Of a DNA stretch of 64,000 bases, positions 1 to 10,161 are shown piece after piece. This stretch comes from Rhizomucor pusillus. Lineage: Eukaryota; Mucoromycota; Mucoromycetes; Mucorales; Lichtheimiaceae. The notes beneath the pieces are model-generated. The model was not told where the DNA came from. It worked only from the letters and a program-made list of their open reading frames with translations, and did no database searches. The number at the start of each line of letters is the position of its first letter. Positions within the stretch are counted from its first letter, which is position 1. The position numbers were made by a program, and so were the translations under genes. Location of the stretch: positions 46,171 to 110,170 of the forward strand of contig FWWN02000284.1 in NCBI GenBank assembly GCA_900175165.2. The letters are read 5' to 3'.

Positions 1-281
1 ATGGCACCAGGGCATTTTCTCCAAATGGTAAGTTTTCTGCCAGACTTACTTTCCCAACAAGAGAAGAACATGACTCGAAAAAAAAATTCTATGCAGTTCA
101 ATACCAGGAAGTTGATTTGCCAAGCAATTTCCCCATACATTTGCGACAATATCTGCCGAATATACAATGGAGCAGCACAGATCCTTTTTCAAGTTACAGT
201 CGGATAGTTGTATTGATGGCTACTCGGCATATTTATGATGGAGATGAGCTATTTTCAACATATATGGATACAGTAGGGTAA
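1..281 (+). CDS. 3' end of a gene, possibly SET-domain-like (partial)
   Basis: The start of the gene lies outside the window. The last exon reads openly from about position 64 to a TAA at 279-281. A consensus donor (GTAAGT) follows position 27, and an acceptor near 60-63 suggests one intron in between. The encoded end contains [25 protein letters not shown] and [13 protein letters not shown]. The pattern 'DGDELFSTY' just before the stop resembles the last strand of SET-domain methyltransferases, where a D-E-[LI]-F motif precedes the C-terminus, but the catalytic part is not visible, so this is only a suggestion. The stop lies 16 bp from the end of the convergent IMP3 gene. A short ATG frame starting at position 1 reads a different frame and is probably not the product. 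Confidence 0.45.
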   Translation, partial: GTRAFSPNGKFSARLTFPTREEHDSKKKFYAVQYQEVDLPSNFPIHLRQYLPNIQWSSTDPFSSYSRIVVLMATRHIYDGDELFSTYMDTVG

Positions 282-297
282 TGCAGAGTTGAGGCGG

Positions 298-970
298 TTA
301 CAAAAGATCGAAATCGTCCAACTAGGAATTTTCTCTGTGTCAATAATACATAAAATTGTATTTATACTCATATCCAAGTTTACCTTATCGTTGTATTTCA
401 TAATCTTTCTCTTGATCTTGGAGGTATCAACCCAGGTTACAAAGTCTTCCATAGTTCGGGTGACTAGAAATGCCGGGTCTGTGACAGTCTGTGGTCCAAC
501 ACGGACGTGGCCTTGTTCGACAAATGTTACTGCCTCCTTGACGGTCTCGGCCATTTTCAGTCTGCACATAACAATCGGTAATCGCCTTCGACAAAATGCT
601 GATACAGTGACTTTGCTGCAGTCGCTGAATTTGCTGGTAGATGTGATAATGCCCATGTTGTAGAGTTTGTCCAAAAGCGCTTTCTCCTGCTGTGCACGGA
701 ATGGATCACGAGGATCGAGCAGAGAGATCCGGTTCGCTAACTGCTTAATATTGCCTGCAAGCTTATTGTACCTGTGATAGATCGTCGAATCAGTTGTCTA
801 GTCACAGAATCTACAGAAATCGATCTCGACATTTACTTCTGATAATCTTCTCTTTGTTGCAAATGGTATCGTCTAATGATCTTGATCTCCCGAATGTTGT
901 CGTCTTTCTTCCATTGCAAAAAGTCGACCTTTTTCAATAACTTTTGTTCGTGGTACTTTAGTTGACGCAT
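298..970 (-). CDS. IMP3: U3 snoRNP protein IMP3
   Basis: S4-domain protein of the U3 snoRNP (with MPP10 and IMP4), needed for early 18S rRNA processing in the nucleolus. There are three exons on the minus strand: 970-837, 771-384 and 321-298. The start is [17 protein letters not shown], the conserved IMP3 N-terminus. The middle exon carries the S4-like RNA-binding region ([16 protein letters not shown], then EQGHVRVGP) and the signature YLVTR-type strand followed by DFVTWVD. The short last exon supplies LDDFDLL and the stop, matching the family ending 'IDDFDF'. Splicing here is supported because reading through the intron would add an unrelated tail. Length is about 181 residues, as in other eukaryotes (about 184). 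It shares a 103-bp divergent promoter with the next gene. Confidence 0.93.
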
Positions 971-1073
971 TGTGAATGAATGAAAAAATGTAAAAACTGG
1001 AAGTGAATTTTCCAAAGCTGACGATCTCCGCCACTTTACGTTAAGAGGCGGGGTTACTCATGGCAATCTCCAC

Positions 1074-2120
1074 ATGTTGCGACACGTCAAACTTCGCCCT
1101 AATTGCTTTAGACCTCTGCAAACGTGGCGCTGTTCTCGGTACTTTTCGATAACAGCTCAATGCTGCAACGAGGAGAAGAAGAAGAATATACGCAATTTTC
1201 GTGAGTTGACCATTGTAAGATTATGACTGTTCGGCACTGACACTCCAGTGTAGCGTGGAGATTGCACTCTGACCCGCCACGGATACCCGAGTATCCCTGG
1301 AAGACGCCGTTCGAGTACGTGCCTAAATGGATCCAGCAAAAAATGAGTCGAGAGCTGGCCTTTCAGTTTGGCAGGGTGGCTGCAGGAGGACCACCTGAAT
1401 ATCCAGAGAATTTCTTGAAAGGAGGTAATAACGCTGAACAATATCGAGTCCCAACAGAGACTCTGTAAGATTCACAAGCGTTTTGCAGCAACAATGGCTA
1501 CCCGCAGAGCATTGGCAATACTCTCACAGCACTTGAGTAATCCACACCAAGAGGAAACACGACAGCAACTTGAAAGGATATTCCAGGCGTCGCTTCTAGA
1601 AAAGCTGACACGGTCGGCAGCAGATGCTTTCGAGGACGGCGTAAAGGTCGACATTGAGCTACCACAAATCTACGATGCTATCGACTCTGAAGTATGGCTG
1701 CTGGCTGGAAACCCGCAAGCATTAACAAATCCAGACCTCTACGAGACATGGGAGTGGTTTGCCGTTACCCTCAACATTAAAGCCCCAGCAACAATCGGCA
1801 AAGATGAATCCATGTCCGATTACTATTCGCGTATTTACAGCAACTGGCTAGAAGGAGTCCAAGTTAAAATCGATGTAAACATCGACGCAGATGTCGTGTA
1901 CACGGTTAGAAAAGGAGAAGAAATCCTCTTACGAGATGAAGGACGGAGAGAACTGCGTATGCAATTTGCAACGCCTTACTTTGCTCCTATGCGGAAGATG
2001 TTGCCGAAACGCGACCCGGAAACACTGGAGCTGATCCAAGAATGGCAATGGACTGTCGCGGATATCGATCAACTGGTGGAGAAAGATAGACTGGAAAAAC
2101 CTGCAAATGAAGAGTCGTAG
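1074..2120 (+). CDS. predicted mitochondrial protein of unknown function
   Basis: Three exons (1074-1200, 1254-1424, 1489-2120) join in frame to give 309 residues. The N-terminus MLRHVKLRPNCFRPLQTW is rich in Arg and hydroxylated residues and lacks acidic residues, as expected of a mitochondrial presequence. A Pro/aromatic stretch follows (PPRIPEYPWKTPFEYVP), then a helical region (ATRRALAILSQHL). The C-terminal half is mixed alpha/beta and ends with EWQWTVADIDQLV. That pattern reminds me of Tim44/Mba1/mL45-type membrane-associated domains, but I cannot align it convincingly, so no function is assigned. The start is chosen because it yields the presequence and its exon phases fit both introns. 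It is divergent from IMP3. Confidence 0.7.
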
Positions 2121-2519
2121 CGGAACGGCCGTGTATCATATTCAATGCTGTGCATAGCTTCACCCAGTTCTACGGATCAATACATAAAGTCGTTCTGCTT
2201 GCAATATCGTTGTTTGCATTAAATATAGAATGATCCAACGTTGGCATTGGATACAAGTTGCCTGTATTTTAGAATGGCTACTACAGTAGCAGCCTTACAT
2301 GCTTTGCACCTTGCTATTTGTGATTGAATTGCTTGCTAAAGATGATTGGAAATTTTTCGATACTGTCTTGTGGTCATTCGCGCTGACAGTGTTCCTGAAT
2401 TATTACATAACTCGTACGTTGCAACTGGCAGTTGAGTTTGCCGGAGATACAGTTCGCTTGGTTGGCAGAGTGTCACAAGCGTTCCTCCCATTATTACTCC
2501 ACAATCTCCTCGCTGGGTA
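2121..2519. other. intergenic, VPS51 upstream region
   Basis: About 400 bp between the mitochondrial protein gene and VPS51. It contains an AT-rich stretch and a short frame that would encode a hydrophobic 73-residue peptide whose TAA overlaps the VPS51 ATG (TAATG). I see no splice sites or family resemblance in that frame and take the region as terminator plus promoter. Confidence 0.4.
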
Positions 2520-5408
2520 ATGGCCAACGAGCAACAGAGCCCACCCAGCCAACGCAAACCTTCTCGCAACAGAGAACGAAATATCAACTTACGAAAGTAT
2601 TATGGCATTGCCTCAAATGCAGGAGAAACACGGCAACCTTACGACATTGGTGAGAGATGACATGAGATTCTGCGCGGATCCCGTAACTGACCTTGGGGAA
2701 AAAGATGGCAGCACTTTTGAACCAAACAAGTACTTTGCAAGGCTTCTTAAAGAAAAGTCTCTTAACGGACTAATGGCAAAAGATAACGAGCTAGTAGCAG
2801 GTAAATGGACCATATTTTCATGTATTTGTCGCAAAGGCAGGATGATAACTGACACATGCCCCCGAAGAAATAAGAGAAATCGATGGTGATATGAAGACAT
2901 TGGTATACGAGAATTACAACAAGTTTATCAGTGCTACCGACACGATACGCAAGGTTTGAATATAGCAGTGTCTTTGAAAAAAAAAAAAAACCACCTGACT
3001 GATATTCAACAAATAGATGAAATCAAATGTGGAAGACATGGAATCTGAAATGAAGCATCTTGACGAAAATGTGAGCAGTATTTCGAAACAGTGCGCAGAA
3101 ATATCACAAGCTTTGGGCCCCAACCGCGAGAAAATCAAAAGATTGACAACGGCTCACAACATGCTGAAACGACTGCAGTTTATATTCGACTTGCCGAATC
3201 GACTCAATCATTGCCTCGCTGATCGTCAGTATGTGCAAGCTGTCAAATATTACATACGTGCCACGCGACTGTTAGAGCATTATCAACATATGGCCGCCTT
3301 TAAAGGAATTGAACGCGACTGCATCGCTATAACGGAAAAGATCAAAATACAGCTATGGGAAAATATGGACAGCAAGGATACAGCGACCGAGTCTGCAAAA
3401 CTTTTACTTTTATTGAATGAAGACAGACGCAAAGTTTGGAAAAAATATCTCAAAATGTAAGTCCTCAAAATGCATCTTTAGCCCGTGCATCTCATTTAGT
3501 AAATTTCTATGTAGCCAAGAAGATATTCTTAAAAACGAAAGTGGCAACTGGGACAGTATCAATAAAGTGCAAGATCTCCAGGATATTGTTCTTGTCCGTT
3601 TGGATACACTTGTTGCCAGTTTCAAGGATCTATTTCTGCAAGACCCCGATGCGTCAAATATGGAGGTGAGGAATATATCATGCAAAGCATAGTGCACGAG
3701 GACCCGCAAAATAATTCTCGATACATGCATAGATTGCACGGACGGATCTCGTCCAAGTCGTCAATCCTTACCTAGAACGATTCTTCAAAATAGCATCTAC
3801 ATTGCTGGATGCCAAAGATACCACGAACGTTGAGGACGCTGCAAGCAACCAAACTGAACGCATGCAAACGGTCACTGCTTTGCGAAACGCCATATCTAGT
3901 CACGGCAGATCACTATCGACCATGACTGACATAGACGCCAGAATGAATACACTCGGAGCACAGTGGGAAACGCAGCTCATAACATCTTCGATGCAGAGTA
4001 CAGTAGCTCAAATCAAAGGTAAATACTCGTCATCCACAGACCAAAGCGTGTTGGCTAGCTAAATTGAACAACTTTTTGCAACAGCTCAAAGCTTTGAACT
4101 TGCAAGTTTGAAATTGACCGATGATTTAAGTAATGCCATAGCAGAAGCAGAATCATCGCTTTTGCAGCACATCGAAGAGAAGCTTTTGATCCCACTTTAT
4201 AAGTGCTTACAAGCGCAGCCGGCCCATGAGTACCGGACGATGTTTGTTACGAGGGTGCGCGAAAGCTTGCATACTTTTTGGCAGGATGTTTTGAATATCT
4301 TATCTGTAAGTATCCGTGTAGCTTATGGGTTTGGAAGAGGTTCGCAAAACTTACTCTGCCTGCTATGTGACAGACTTTGCAAGATTCGGAACAAAGCAAC
4401 CGGCAAGTAGCATTCTTTCTAGGCTCGCGACTTTGTTACTATTTTGGAGAAACAGGCATAGAAAGGCTTTACAGGAATTACCCAGACTTTTACAACCAAG
4501 ATACCCAATCCAGCACCGTTGACAATTTCCTAAAAAAGGGCCAGGGGCTGTTGAACGAACAGGTTATGGAAGAGGGCTACGATCTATCGCAAAAAATTCA
4601 GCGCCACTATATCAAGAAGGCACCGTCAAATGGATCTGGGGAAAAACCAACACAAGTGTCATCTGTATGGCAAACTACAGCTGGCCGGCTTGGAGAGATC
4701 GAACATCTTGTCGAGATTATATGCCATCGACAGCCGCCTGCCGATAGATATCCCGAGCTTTTGGACGCCGATTTTGAATATCGCTTCAACGATGGACTGT
4801 ATGCCCGACCTGAACCTTCCACGCACAGCCTGGCGACTGCATCCTCAGATACTCAAGGTCTAGGCATCATTCCCAGAGTCGGATTTGATATCGATATGAA
4901 CATGAACATGATGAGCAACATTGACAAGCTGTTTGCTGAGCGGGTGGACGTTTATCGGCAGGTGGAGCCCACACCTACCGGCGTCGCGAGCGCGCTGCTG
5001 CGTATATTACTAAAAACTTTCTACGAAACTGTCCGTCTCGCACGGATGCAGACACCAGACTACCAGCAGATCCAAATTGATGTCGAGTACCTTCGATTTG
5101 TCTTGTGGCCCTATGCCCAGAAGGAAAAGTAAGATCATGTACATATATATATCGTCAATTGGGAAGTATAACTCACTGATACAATAGCAAATGGATGGAA
5201 TCCATGTTGCAAGAGATCGTCTCAAGTGCTTATCTGCGGTGTCCTGAACCGCTCCCACTCGAACACGAGGTAAGACCGCGTGTATTAATGATCTGCATTG
5301 CATTGACATCTAAATACGGGTACGTAGGAAATGGAACGTATACTTTCACCTTATTACTCCCCATCTTCAAATAATGTAGATACTGCACCGGATGAACAGA
5401 GCTCATAA
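2520..5408 (+). CDS. VPS51: GARP/EARP tethering complex subunit VPS51
   Basis: Subunit of GARP/EARP, which tethers endosome-derived vesicles at the trans-Golgi network. Ten exons (2520-2649, 2705-2800, 2868-2953, 3017-3456, 3515-3665, 3733-4018, 4085-4305, 4374-5128, 5188-5269, 5328-5408) join with consistent phases to 775 residues. Near the N-terminus are [16 protein letters not shown] and the hallmark [20 protein letters not shown], nearly invariant in Vps51. Next come a coiled-coil ([18 protein letters not shown]) and [15 protein letters not shown]. Near the C-terminus, [18 protein letters not shown] and [13 protein letters not shown] match the family; the last exons encode [20 protein letters not shown] and a short tail. 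The start ([11 protein letters not shown], then NLRKYYGI) fits the conserved 'L+KFY.L' Vps51 N-terminal motif that binds the Tlg1 SNARE in yeast. Confidence 0.95.
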
Positions 5409-5548
5409 AATTATATATCCTGTTCTTGATTGTAAATAATTGACCTTGGATACAACCAGTCGATTTTGTGAGCCGCCACGATAAACATCCAACTTTCTGC
5501 TGATACACTCGTTTCATAAGCGAATTTCTATTATCAATCACATATTAT

Positions 5549-6044
5549 ATGGCACGAAAATTGGGAACACGCCACTCTCAGGTTGCACGTAGATCACTAG
5601 ACGAGATTTTCTTTGGCCGAACCATACCAGAGCATCTGCCGTTGAAGTGGAGGACTGACCAGCAACGAGAGCTTTTGGAAACACAATATGGATTTCTAGT
5701 ATTATATCTATTTATGCGGCAATAACTGTTGTACAGCACTGACTTTGGAATAATCATGCGACAATAACAATGACATGTAGACTTGTTGAATAGCATTCCA
5801 GCTGCTCTTAGTGGACGATCGAAATGTAATATCGGTAAAGCCAATTACAGGTGAGCCGTCAAATTTTGCCGAAAGCTGGGATGGGGCAGTAAAGCTATTT
5901 AAAGCATACGGTGCTGTCAACGAAGATCCAATTTTAGGCATAGCTCATCGGGATATCAATGGAAGGAGGAGCCAAACCTCTTTTGATCCCATTGATCCAT
6001 TTTATCCCGTCGCTTTTCCCCAAGTTCCCTCATCGTTGCCGACA
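5549..6044 (+). CDS. coding-like segment of unknown identity, in frame with the BAR-SH3 gene
   Basis: An ATG at 5549 begins MARKLGTRHSQVARRSLDEI and continues to a likely donor after position 5699 (GTATTA). An acceptor 'TTCCAG' near 5801 restores an open frame reading LLLVDDRNVISVKPITG, then GAVKLFKAYGAVNEDPI and FDPIDPFYPVAFPQ. This frame has no stop and runs straight into the ATG of the BAR-SH3 gene at 6045. It is therefore either a 5' extension of that gene or a separate small gene whose last exon I cannot close. I do not recognise the sequence. VPS51 ends 140 bp upstream. Residue composition looks coding, but no domain is evident. Confidence 0.4.
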
Positions 6045-7935
6045 ATGATTAAAAACTTTGGAAAACTGAAGCAGGTAACTTTTTGCATCTGGTCTCCTGT
6101 CGCGATCTAGCCGAGAAGACCGCGTGATGAGCTGTAGCGGGTCGGCGGAGTGTCCTTGGTTCTAGATCTAACCCACCCGCTCGGATAACATAGTGGACAG
6201 GCGAGCGGCTAGGCGCTGCCAAAGCGACTCTGCAAACGGAGGATTTTCAAAGACTAGAGACTGATACAGAAAGAAAACGGGCGACATTTGAAAAAGTGCA
6301 TCAAGCTCTTGAAGTATTTCACGGTCAACTTTCGAAAAAGAAGCCGTCTCCTGAGGATGGAAAGACCAAGGTCGCTCCCTTGGAAGCTGTAGGCGCTTGC
6401 TGGATCAATCATGGCTCGTCCTTCTCTGAAGATTCAGCTCTAGGTACTTACTAACATACACACACGCTAAAGAGCGCATCACGATCACATAACTGATATA
6501 GCTCGATGCCTTTTATAGGCATAGCCTTGTTGAATTTTGGACAGGCTGAATCTAGAATAGCCATGCTTCAGGATGATTTAGCTGCTCAGGTGAAAGAAGG
6601 ATACATGAGGACATTGGAAGACGCCTTGCGAGAATACAAAGAGTACCAGGCGCTCAAGAAGAAGCTGGAAGGTCGTCGACTAGACTATGATGCGAAGCTA
6701 GCTCGCTTGCAAAAAGCCAAAAAGGAAAAACCCGAATGGGAACAGGAGATGCAAGCAGCGAAACTAAAATACGAGGAGACTGAATATGAATTACTCCAAA
6801 AGATGGTTCAGCTACAAGAATATGAAGTAAGGCATAAAACACCTGGGAAACGTTTCACATCCACGACTGTGATACTGACATACATCGGCGTAGGATACCC
6901 ACTATGCAGCGCTTCAGCAGCTGTTGGAAGCACAGCATTCCTATTTCTCTAGAGCCGCAGAGCTGCTGGACAGTGTGCGTGCTAACTGGGGCCAAGGAAA
7001 CATGGCAGGTGCTACTGCCCGTCAGACACTCCAAAATGCCACCTTTGCCCGTTCGCCCAGTGTCAGCTCGTTGAGTACGCCCAGAAACGGTAGCGGCGAC
7101 GATTACTTTGCCTACTCTGCATCGCCTGATACGCTACCCGCGGCTGCTCGAAGGCCGAGTCTCCGGAGTGAAGGGCTATCAGCTCACAGTGTGCCTCGGC
7201 GAATGCCAAGTGCAACGTCCATTCGCAGCAACGGTAGCGACCGGTCGCGACCGCCGCCGCCACCACCATTGTCGCGACGACAGAGTCAGTATATATACAT
7301 ATATATATTTTAATCGAAATTTGTTTTGAGTAACTGACCATCTTGTGTTACTAGGCCATACTTCTACATTGAAAAGGCGCAAGGCTTTGTACGATTTCGA
7401 AGGAGAAAGCATTGACGAGCTATCCTTCCGAGCAGGCGATGTCATTACAGTGATCGAAGAAGTCGATGAAGGATGGTGGTTGGGTGAAGTGGAACACTTT
7501 GGACCGAAACGCCGTGGTATTTTCCCAGTTAATTACACAGAAGATCTCATCAATGGCGCATCGCCCCCTGTTCCTGCGCGACCACCTACATCTATCATGG
7601 AGCAACCAGTGGAAGAAGAGCATCAGGACTCGCCTTTCCATGATAATCAAGCGACACTTGAGCCACCCAGGTCCCAGAGCACACAGTTTGTTCCTTTGGC
7701 AACTAAACCAACTACCTCTCGCACTCCACCACCTCCTCCTGCATCATCCTCACGCGTAACTCCTGCGCTCTCCACATCCGCCAGCACACGCATGCCCATG
7801 CCACCACCGACCTCAGCAATCGCAAACACCGCCGCCGCCGACGCACCTCCTTGTCAAGAGTGCGGATGCAACGATTTTAGTGCTAATGTGTTTAAAAAGG
7901 GACATTGTAAGACGTGTTTCCACTATCATTCCTGA
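6045..7935 (+). CDS. BAR-SH3 domain protein with a C-terminal Cys/His cluster
   Basis: Membrane-curvature protein of the endophilin/amphiphysin kind, probably acting in endocytosis or actin-linked trafficking. Five exons (6045-6074, 6194-6443, 6519-6826, 6894-7284, 7355-7935) give 519 residues. The start MIKNFGKLKQWTGERLG is a plausible BAR entry helix. The BAR domain (roughly residues 10-240) contains LNFGQAESRIAMLQ, YKEYQALKKKLEGRRLDYD and KPEWEQEMQAAKLKYEETE. A Ser/Pro-rich linker follows, then an SH3 domain (KALYDFEGESIDELSFRAGD, EGWWLGEV, GIFPVNY). A Pro-rich stretch leads to a C-terminal cluster, CQECGC..FSANVFKKGHCKTCFHYH, with Cys/His spacing suggesting one zinc site. Intron 4 uses a GTCAGT donor, chosen because it is the only phase-compatible site. 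The first intron is long and structured (separate entry). Confidence 0.88.
6075..6193 (+). other. structured first intron of the BAR-SH3 gene
   Basis: At 119 bp this intron is about twice the usual length in the gene. It can form two hairpins: GGTCT (6091-6095) with AGACC (6117-6121), and a perfect 7-bp stem AGCGGGT (6136-6142) with ACCCGCT (6175-6181). The intron ends ...ATAACATAG, so an ACA triplet sits three bases from its 3' end, as in the ACA box of H/ACA snoRNAs. A GTGATGA at 6124-6130 resembles a C box, but I see no D box and no clear H box, so a snoRNA is possible, not shown. Confidence 0.25.
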
Positions 7936-8098
7936 ACGGAGGGAATGCATTGATGATTTAGATACAAAGAGAAGAAGAAGAAGAAAAGAGCAAGAGCAGA
8001 TTACAAAATATGCTACAGAACAAAGGACTTTGCGAGAGAAGGAAGGAAGGAAACTTTTTTGATTGGTGGTTGTCGTCGTCGTCGTTGAAGTTGAAAAA
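7936..8098. other. convergent 3' region
   Basis: Short spacer between the stop codons of the BAR-SH3 gene and the poly-Q/RS gene. It is purine-rich (AGAAGAAGAAG) and holds no gene. Confidence 0.5.
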
Positions 8099-8588
8099 TC
8101 AGTATCTGGGAATATGCCTCTCCGGGAACGGCCGTGCGTATCGGAAAGGTGGAGGTGGTGGGGGTGATTGTGATCGATGGTAGTAAGATAGTGGTGGCCG
8201 TCGTGACTAGCATGCAAGTGGAATGAGATATCTGGCTGTACGGTTCCTGTGATCAGGTGGCACTTACTGGATAGGGCATGGGTGGAGGATAACTTAAAGG
8301 AGGGGCAGAGTACGGTGATGGATAAGATCGGTAGCTGCGGTTGTGGTATCTAAAAGGTGAGAGCGGGCGAGGAGGTGGAGGTCTACGATCGCTGTAGCGA
8401 GGACGATATTCAGAGCTGCGTGATCGAGAGGAAGGAGGTCTGCTGTGCGACCGAGGCCGAGAAGGTCGTGATTGTGATGGCGGTTGCGGCTGCTTTTGAG
8501 GCTGTGCTTCAGGTTCTTGTTGTGGAGGTTGAGGATGGAGTCGAGGTTGCGGTTCAGGCGAGGGTGTACACGGCGACGGTGACCGCTT

Positions 8589-8631
<43 letters not shown>

Positions 8632-9014
8632 GGCTGTTGTTGTTGTTGTTGTTGTTGTTGCTCTGACAGGAGCTGTTTCATGAGCTGAAATAGTTCATGC
8701 TTCTCTTTCTCTAGTTGCTGCAGCTTTTGCCGGATAGTTGCTTCGTCGAGCTCCGGCTTGGAGGAAACAGTTGTATCCGGAGTACCGGGATCTGTAGCGA
8801 CAGGTGTGTTTTGCGCCGGCAAAAGTCCCAACACCTTGTCCTCGGAAGATGGCTCGTATGCCTCGACTGGTGGCGATGGCAACCCGTTGTCGGCCGGGCA
8901 GCGATGCTGCTTCAGCGGGAGTGCGCGCGTCCTCTTCTCGCGCTGCTCTTTGACTCGTCGCATGATAGTACATCGAATGGCATCGTAATTAGGTGGCACT
9001 TGAAAGTTATACAT
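8099..9014 (-). CDS. poly-Gln, Arg/Ser/Pro-rich protein of unknown function
   Basis: Two exons, 9014-8268 and 8206-8099, give 284 residues. The ordered N-terminus begins MYNFQVPPNYDAIRCTIMRR and KEQREKRTRALPLKQHRC. A coiled helix (LQQLEKEKHELFQLMKQLL) leads into a poly-Gln run interrupted by one Pro (encoded around 8590-8662). The rest is rich in Pro, Arg and Ser, with RS-like repeats (PRSHSRPPSSRSRSSEYRPR) and Tyr/Pro motifs. The last exon is inferred from a GTAAGT donor after YPPPMPYP and yields SRRPPLSYYHRSQSPPPPPP, whose composition matches, then RHIPRY and TGA. RS-rich tails are common in splicing-linked proteins, but I do not recognise this one. Transcription probably starts within or upstream of a long polypyrimidine leader. 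Confidence 0.72.
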
Positions 9015-9026
9015 TCGGACGAAGGT

Positions 9027-9106
9027 AAGGTGAGAGAAAGAGAGAGAAAGAAGAGAGAGGGAAAAAAGAGAGAGGAAAGAGAGAGGAAAGAAAGAGGGGC
9101 AAAGGA
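9027..9106. repeat. purine (GA)-rich tract
   Basis: About 80 bp of almost pure A/G on the plus strand, made of AGAGAGAAAG-type units. It lies immediately upstream of the poly-Q/RS gene start, where it would be a polypyrimidine 5' leader in the transcript. Confidence 0.7.
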
Positions 9107-10161
9107 ACGAAAAAGAGCTTAGTGCGAAAGTGACGTCGGGCTCCAAGGGTGCACAAGGTCGTGCGTTGCACACACTCTACAGTGGCCGCCTCAAAAAAAA
9201 AAAATGCTGTACGGAACACCAAACATTACTGCGAAAACGACGCAATGCTCGCAAAGCTTACTTCAAAGCACTTTTTATTTGCCTACTATTCGCTTCATTT
9301 TCATTTGTTCTTTTCCCACAAGATCTTGCAATGTCAGAACACCGCGAATCTCGAAATCTACAAGAGATCACGAGAACTATAGAGTGTTCTTATACATCTT
9401 GTGTCGATTCAGGAATGAGTGCCAAATCTAAGCTGTGGCAAACATGCAGTTCGACCCTTTGTAAATTGTGGTTTGAAGAAAAGGAAGGCGGGACCCAAGG
9501 TTCCTGGCTTTATATACCTCGCCAAAAAAAAATTTTCAGTTTCAGGGCGACATCTGTCCTCCGCGCGAATGGGAGCCCGAGAAAGAAACCGAAATAAAAT
9601 GCTTCAGTACCCTCCAACTTCTCGTGATGACACCTACTTTGTCAGCTTGATCCTAGTACTTGGCAGCTTATATCATCCACAATGCATCCCGACTCCTCCG
9701 ATTTATGTAGATAGATGGTCGCGTGGGGATGTACTAATATATCTCTAGCCTTTCTTCAAAGTGCTCGTACGGCGTACTGCCTACGTCAATGCGTCAGATT
9801 TGTACACAGAAACTGGCAGGAAATGCAAAGGAGGGCTGCTCTAGATCAATGCTTAACCTTTGAGCGTAGCTTCAGTTTCATTTACTTGGCAAGAATCCTG
9901 TTTGAGGATAGGTTTTCACTGATATTCCTCAATAGAAGAAAGTTCTGCCATTTTGCTTGTCGCATAGAAGTTTGCTGCCTTAGATTGAAAAGAGCTCAGA
10001 GTATTCCCTTTTTGTTATTATCACGGTGCCATGTCCCTGGACCATTTTTTTCGAAGGATGTGTCAAAAAGTCCCATCGGCATCAATTTTCAAACTCATGC
10101 AAACGAGTTTCAAAATCCAATCAATTCCGGACTCCATGCAAAGCACCTTGTTCTGCTCTCC
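9107..10161. other. intergenic between divergent genes
   Basis: About 1.05 kb between the poly-Q/RS gene (-) and the SWIM-RING gene (+). Open frames exist here, the longest running into the SWIM-RING start, but they lack splice logic and protein-like composition. I see homopolymer A runs (near 9193 and 9524) and nothing else I can support. Confidence 0.4.

Noticed and set aside
2299..2520. Hydrophobic 73-codon frame ending TAATG at the VPS51 start
   Set aside because: No family likeness or splice context; hydrophobicity follows from T-rich sequence in a promoter region.
8357..8683. Plus-strand Val/Ala-rich frame
   Set aside because: Shadow of the CAG/CAA repeats that encode the poly-Gln tract on the minus strand.
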